This document shows, piece after piece, positions 61,551 through 64,000 of a DNA stretch of 64,000 nt. How positions within the stretch are numbered: position 1 is the stretch's first letter; the number at the start of each line of letters is the position of its first letter. This DNA comes from Terriglobales bacterium (lineage in GTDB: Bacteria > Acidobacteriota > Terriglobia > Terriglobales > Acidobacteriaceae), in the NCBI GenBank assembly GCA_035561515.1, contig DATMXP010000007.1:310001-374000 (forward strand), in the 5' to 3' direction. A model generated the notes under the pieces. It searched no databases. It was given only the letters and a program-made list of their open reading frames with translations, and was not told the DNA's origin. A program made the translations under genes and the position numbers.

Positions 61551-62572
61551 CGTACGATCTGGCAGTCATCGGCGGAGGTCCCGCCGGGTGCGCTGCGGCC
61601 ATCACGGCCGCCCGCAACGGCAAACGCGTTGTGCTCTTCGAACGTGGAAAGTATCCTCGCCACAAAGTGTGCGGGGAGTTCGTCTCGCACGAATCTCATC
61701 AGTTGCTGAACAATTTGCTCGGCGATAGTCCAATTCTTCGCAATCCCGCGAGCATCACCAGAGCCCGCATGTTCGCCGACGGACACTGTATCGAGTTTGC
61801 CCTTCCAACTGCCGCCTGGAGTATCTCTCGGTTCGATCTTGATGCCGCGCTCTGGGACGCAGCAACTTCCTCCGGGGTAGTTGCCCACCAACAAAGTCAG
61901 GCTGAAGGCGTGTCTCGGAATTCTGTTCGAATTGCCGTTACAGAATTTCAAGCGCAAACCGTCATCAACGCCACCGGACGTTGGTCCAACCTCAAGCGAC
62001 CCATCACACCCACCGGTCCTCGTCTGATCGGACTGAAGGCACACTTCGCCGGAGAAGATGCTCCACCTTCCACCGACATCTACTTCTTCACCGGTGGATA
62101 CTGTGGCATTCAACCGGTCGGACCAAATCTCGTGAATGCCAGCGCAATGGTGCGCGCCGATGTTGCCACTAGTCTTGAGCACGTCTTTGCCGCCCATCCG
62201 GAACTCTGGCTCCGCAGTCGCGCCTGGGAGCAAACTACTGAGACCGTCAGTACCTCGCCGCTGGTCCACGCACCGCCCGAGCCTGTCACCGATGGTGTCT
62301 TCAACATCGGCGATGCCGCCGCGTTCATCGACCCCTTTGTTGGTGATGGAATCTCGCTCGCGCTGCGTACCGGAGTCCTGGCAGCAAAATGCGCACCCGA
62401 CTCAATCCGCTATGAGGCGGAGTACCACCGTCGCTTCGGCAAAGCCTTTCGCACTGCGAGCATTGTGCGAAAACTCGTCGCCGCGCCTGAAGTCGTGCGC
62501 CGGGCTGCAATCTTCGCCTTCCAATCTGAAATGTTGAGGAACTACGCTCTGCGTGCGAGCCGCGCTATTTAA
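61541..62572 (+). CDS. FAD-dependent oxidoreductase, geranylgeranyl-reductase-like
   Basis: About 343 residues from the GTG at 61541, which overlaps the methyltransferase gene by ten bases. The FAD loop is VIGGGPAGCAAA, the GGR-type second motif is YPRHKVCGEF, and NIGDAAAFIDPFVGDGISLAL is the third FAD-binding block. Such enzymes reduce or hydroxylate isoprenoid or polyketide products. With the neighbouring methyltransferase it resembles a tailoring module; no polyketide or isoprenoid synthase lies in the window. Confidence 0.9.
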   Translation: MEVTYDLAVIGGGPAGCAAAITAARNGKRVVLFERGKYPRHKVCGEFVSHESHQLLNNLLGDSPILRNPASITRARMFADGHCIEFALPTAAWSISRFDLDAALWDAATSSGVVAHQQSQAEGVSRNSVRIAVTEFQAQTVINATGRWSNLKRPITPTGPRLIGLKAHFAGEDAPPSTDIYFFTGGYCGIQPVGPNLVNASAMVRADVATSLEHVFAAHPELWLRSRAWEQTTETVSTSPLVHAPPEPVTDGVFNIGDAAAFIDPFVGDGISLALRTGVLAAKCAPDSIRYEAEYHRRFGKAFRTASIVRKLVAAPEVVRRAAIFAFQSEMLRNYALRASRAI

Positions 62573-63258
62573 CGGACAACCAGCACTTCGCGGATATTGT
62601 CCCTCGCGAGGAAAAATTTCAACGAAGAGTATTCCCGGAACAGGTTTTCGATGTGCCGGTTATTGAACACTCGTTGCAGTTTCACCAACGATGAACTCCC
62701 GCTGCCATTGCGGATCATCACCGGCTGGAGATCCAGCGCGTCTTCGCCCGCAATGTGGTATCGCGAGTACGGTGCATTCGGCCCTGCGTCCTTCGTATGG
62801 AAAAACGCCAGCAGCAGGCCGCCGGGCTTCATGGCCATGCATATCCGCTCGATCACCGGCTTCACCAGTTGCTCAGGCAGGTAGTCGGCGATGTCCCAGA
62901 AGAACACTGCATCGAACATCTGGCCTTTGAAGACCAGGTTCTCTTTCAGGAAGCGGTCCACGTCGAGCGTCTTGGACCCGTCTTCCGCAACGGTCACGAA
63001 GTCGGGATCCGATGCGGCCGTGAGCAAGTCCTCGGTGTGGATCTTTGAACCGCGTTCCGTTAATAGGGAGATATTGGAGGCAGAGGTTGGCCCCAGGTCG
63101 AGGAATGACAACTCTTCCTGCTTCCCGACGGCGCGCATGAATTCCTTGAATCCGCTTGAATGGCGTCTCGAACGCACCCCGGTTTCCCGGGGAGCATTCG
63201 GATCACCGCTGGAATCCTTCTTACGGAAGAACTTGAATATATCTGTGATCGAAGACAT
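62569..63258 (-). CDS. SAM-dependent methyltransferase-like protein
   Basis: 229 residues. A class I fold is indicated by ELSFLDLGPTSASNISLL, a degenerate SAM loop, and FDAVFFWDIADYLPEQLVKPVIERI followed by MKPGGLLLAFFH. The first ~35 residues are a basic, low-complexity leader. The gene lies 29 bases downstream of the bactofilin gene on the same strand and probably shares its message. The substrate is unknown. Its 3' end overlaps the FAD-reductase gene by four bases. Confidence 0.8.
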   Translation of the reverse strand: MSSITDIFKFFRKKDSSGDPNAPRETGVRSRRHSSGFKEFMRAVGKQEELSFLDLGPTSASNISLLTERGSKIHTEDLLTAASDPDFVTVAEDGSKTLDVDRFLKENLVFKGQMFDAVFFWDIADYLPEQLVKPVIERICMAMKPGGLLLAFFHTKDAGPNAPYSRYHIAGEDALDLQPVMIRNGSGSSSLVKLQRVFNNRHIENLFREYSSLKFFLARDNIREVLVVR

Positions 63259-63287
63259 CTCAGCGACACACTGGTTCGAATAGAACG

Positions 63288-63818
63288 TTATTTCTTCTCA
63301 ACCAGTGTACCCTGAACAACCGCCCCGGCGCTCGCCGCCGCGGCATATGCTGCAGGTTCTTTTTTGACTTCGGCTTTCGTTTCGCGCTGGATGTCGATTC
63401 CACCCTTGAAATAAGCGCCATCTTCGATGACGATCCGCTGGGTCGAGATATCGCCGACGAGCACGGCAGTTCGCTTCAACTCGACTTTATCGGTGCCGCG
63501 GATGTTGCCATCCACCTTGCCGTGCACCACCACTTCCCGTGCATTTACGTGGGCGCGAATGCGGCCATTCGGGCCGATGGTCAGCGAATTCTTTTGGAGC
63601 TCGATGGTGCCCTCCACTTCGCCGTCCAGGTACAGGTCTTCGCTCCCGGAGAGTTCCCCTTTGATCAGGACCGATTTCCCAATATGTGCTACGTCAGCGC
63701 GACTTTCGAACGACTTTGGTATCTCCACTGGGTGGACCTCCTTGGTTACGACGGGGGTATATGTTGGGGTCTGCGATACCGGCTTGTGCGGTTCGTCTTC
63801 CTTGCGCGGTTTCCACAT
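63288..63818 (-). CDS. Bactofilin (polymer-forming cytoskeletal protein)
   Basis: 176 residues with the bactofilin beta-helix core between proline/lysine-rich ends. SVLIKGELSGSEDLYLDGEVEG, HVNAREVVVHGKVDGNI and DISTQRIVIEDGAYFKGGID are successive coils of the beta-helix. Bactofilins polymerise without nucleotide and shape the cell or localise other proteins. A disordered N-terminus (~40 residues) and a short Lys-ending tail are usual. It is first in a two-gene unit with the methyltransferase. Confidence 0.94.
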   Translation of the reverse strand: MWKPRKEDEPHKPVSQTPTYTPVVTKEVHPVEIPKSFESRADVAHIGKSVLIKGELSGSEDLYLDGEVEGTIELQKNSLTIGPNGRIRAHVNAREVVVHGKVDGNIRGTDKVELKRTAVLVGDISTQRIVIEDGAYFKGGIDIQRETKAEVKKEPAAYAAAASAGAVVQGTLVEKK

Positions 63819-63985
63819 ACCAGGGCCTCGCGATCCAGGCTACGGAATGTAGCTTTTTCTTGTTGCAGTTAGAAGAATATACTCAACCCGAATCATAGCG
63901 GCAATCGGGTTTTTCACCCGACCGCCGGGTACATTCACCTTCGATTGCCTCACACTGCACTCTGCTGCTCAGGGGTGGAACCGCG

Positions 63986-64000
63986 ATGGACACTATTGCT
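63986..64000 (+). CDS. Possible start of a gene leaving the window
   Basis: ATG 63986 is preceded by GGGGTGG (63972-63978) at a usable distance and the frame stays open to the window end (five codons). The gene, if real, lies beyond the window. It would be divergent from the bactofilin gene across ~165 bases that contain a CGGGT-TTTTC-ACCCG hairpin (63906-63920). Confidence 0.25.

Overview
The window is a stretch of bacterial chromosome with moderately high GC, densely packed and without rRNA, tRNA, CRISPR, prophage or insertion-sequence genes that I could recognise. The gene content fits an Acidobacteriota (Terriglobia / Koribacter-like) genome best. Pointers are a subtilase ending in SVLWGDS-type hexad repeats, an acidobacterial-type VWA protein, bshC (bacillithiol synthesis), a PEP-CTERM protein, a PagL-like lipid A deacylase, a fused LptF-LptG permease, and many small secreted proteins of unknown function. 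The taxonomic call is inference from gene content, not from a marker gene. Layout: 1-7.2 kb holds a pterin block (two PTPS paralogues, folE, an SDR), a rhomboid protease, truB, a two-lobed aspartic protease with a PDZ domain, and a GT39-type glycosyltransferase with TPRs. 7.2-13.6 kb is an accessory stretch of small genes: VOC protein, PEP-CTERM protein, SnoaL-like protein, DUF3079, SIMPL protein, rhodanese, a Phd/VapC toxin-antitoxin pair with a clear promoter-operator, and a hot-dog thioesterase. 13.7-19.0 kb holds the repeat-bearing subtilase with a membrane partner, an M48 lipoprotein protease, a lipoprotein with an RNase A-like CDI toxin domain overlapped by a CDI-type immunity gene, and a possible structured RNA. 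19-22.6 kb has a NhaR-type LysR regulator divergent from a TerC transporter, and an FHA-GAF-PP2C phosphatase. 22.7-30.4 kb is a complete-looking arginine operon transcribed leftward, argR-argC-argB-argF-argG-argH-(NAGS-like GNAT)-argJ, lacking only argD, headed by an ArgR operator that overlaps the promoter. 30.4-37.7 kb is a series of leftward genes: small membrane proteins, a fused FTCD, a PagL-like protein, an MBL-fold protein, YidB and YebC, then a rightward pyridoxamine-oxidase-like gene. 37.7-39.9 kb holds a second toxin-antitoxin pair bracketed by two copies of a palindromic repeat, a disrupted membrane gene and a short AI-2E-family gene. 39.9-45.9 kb has an ECF sigma factor / anti-sigma-like / Spy-like triad, purQ, a PilZ protein, a D-2-hydroxyacid dehydrogenase, msrA, and two related tiny membrane proteins. 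45.9-51.8 kb is the pyruvate dehydrogenase operon aceE-aceF-lpdA. 52-64 kb holds a VWA protein, an MFS exporter, bshC, an RsbW-like ATPase, the LptFG fusion with an MsbA-like ABC transporter, a methyltransferase / FAD-reductase pair, another methyltransferase and a bactofilin. How the parts work together: arginine biosynthesis and pyruvate oxidation are coherent, co-directional operons. Envelope functions are scattered through the window (LptFG, MsbA-like ABC, PagL-like deacylase, bactofilin, rhomboid, M48, Spy-like protein). Conflict or persistence functions appear as three toxin modules: two PIN-type TA pairs and one RNase A-like lipoprotein toxin with its immunity gene.
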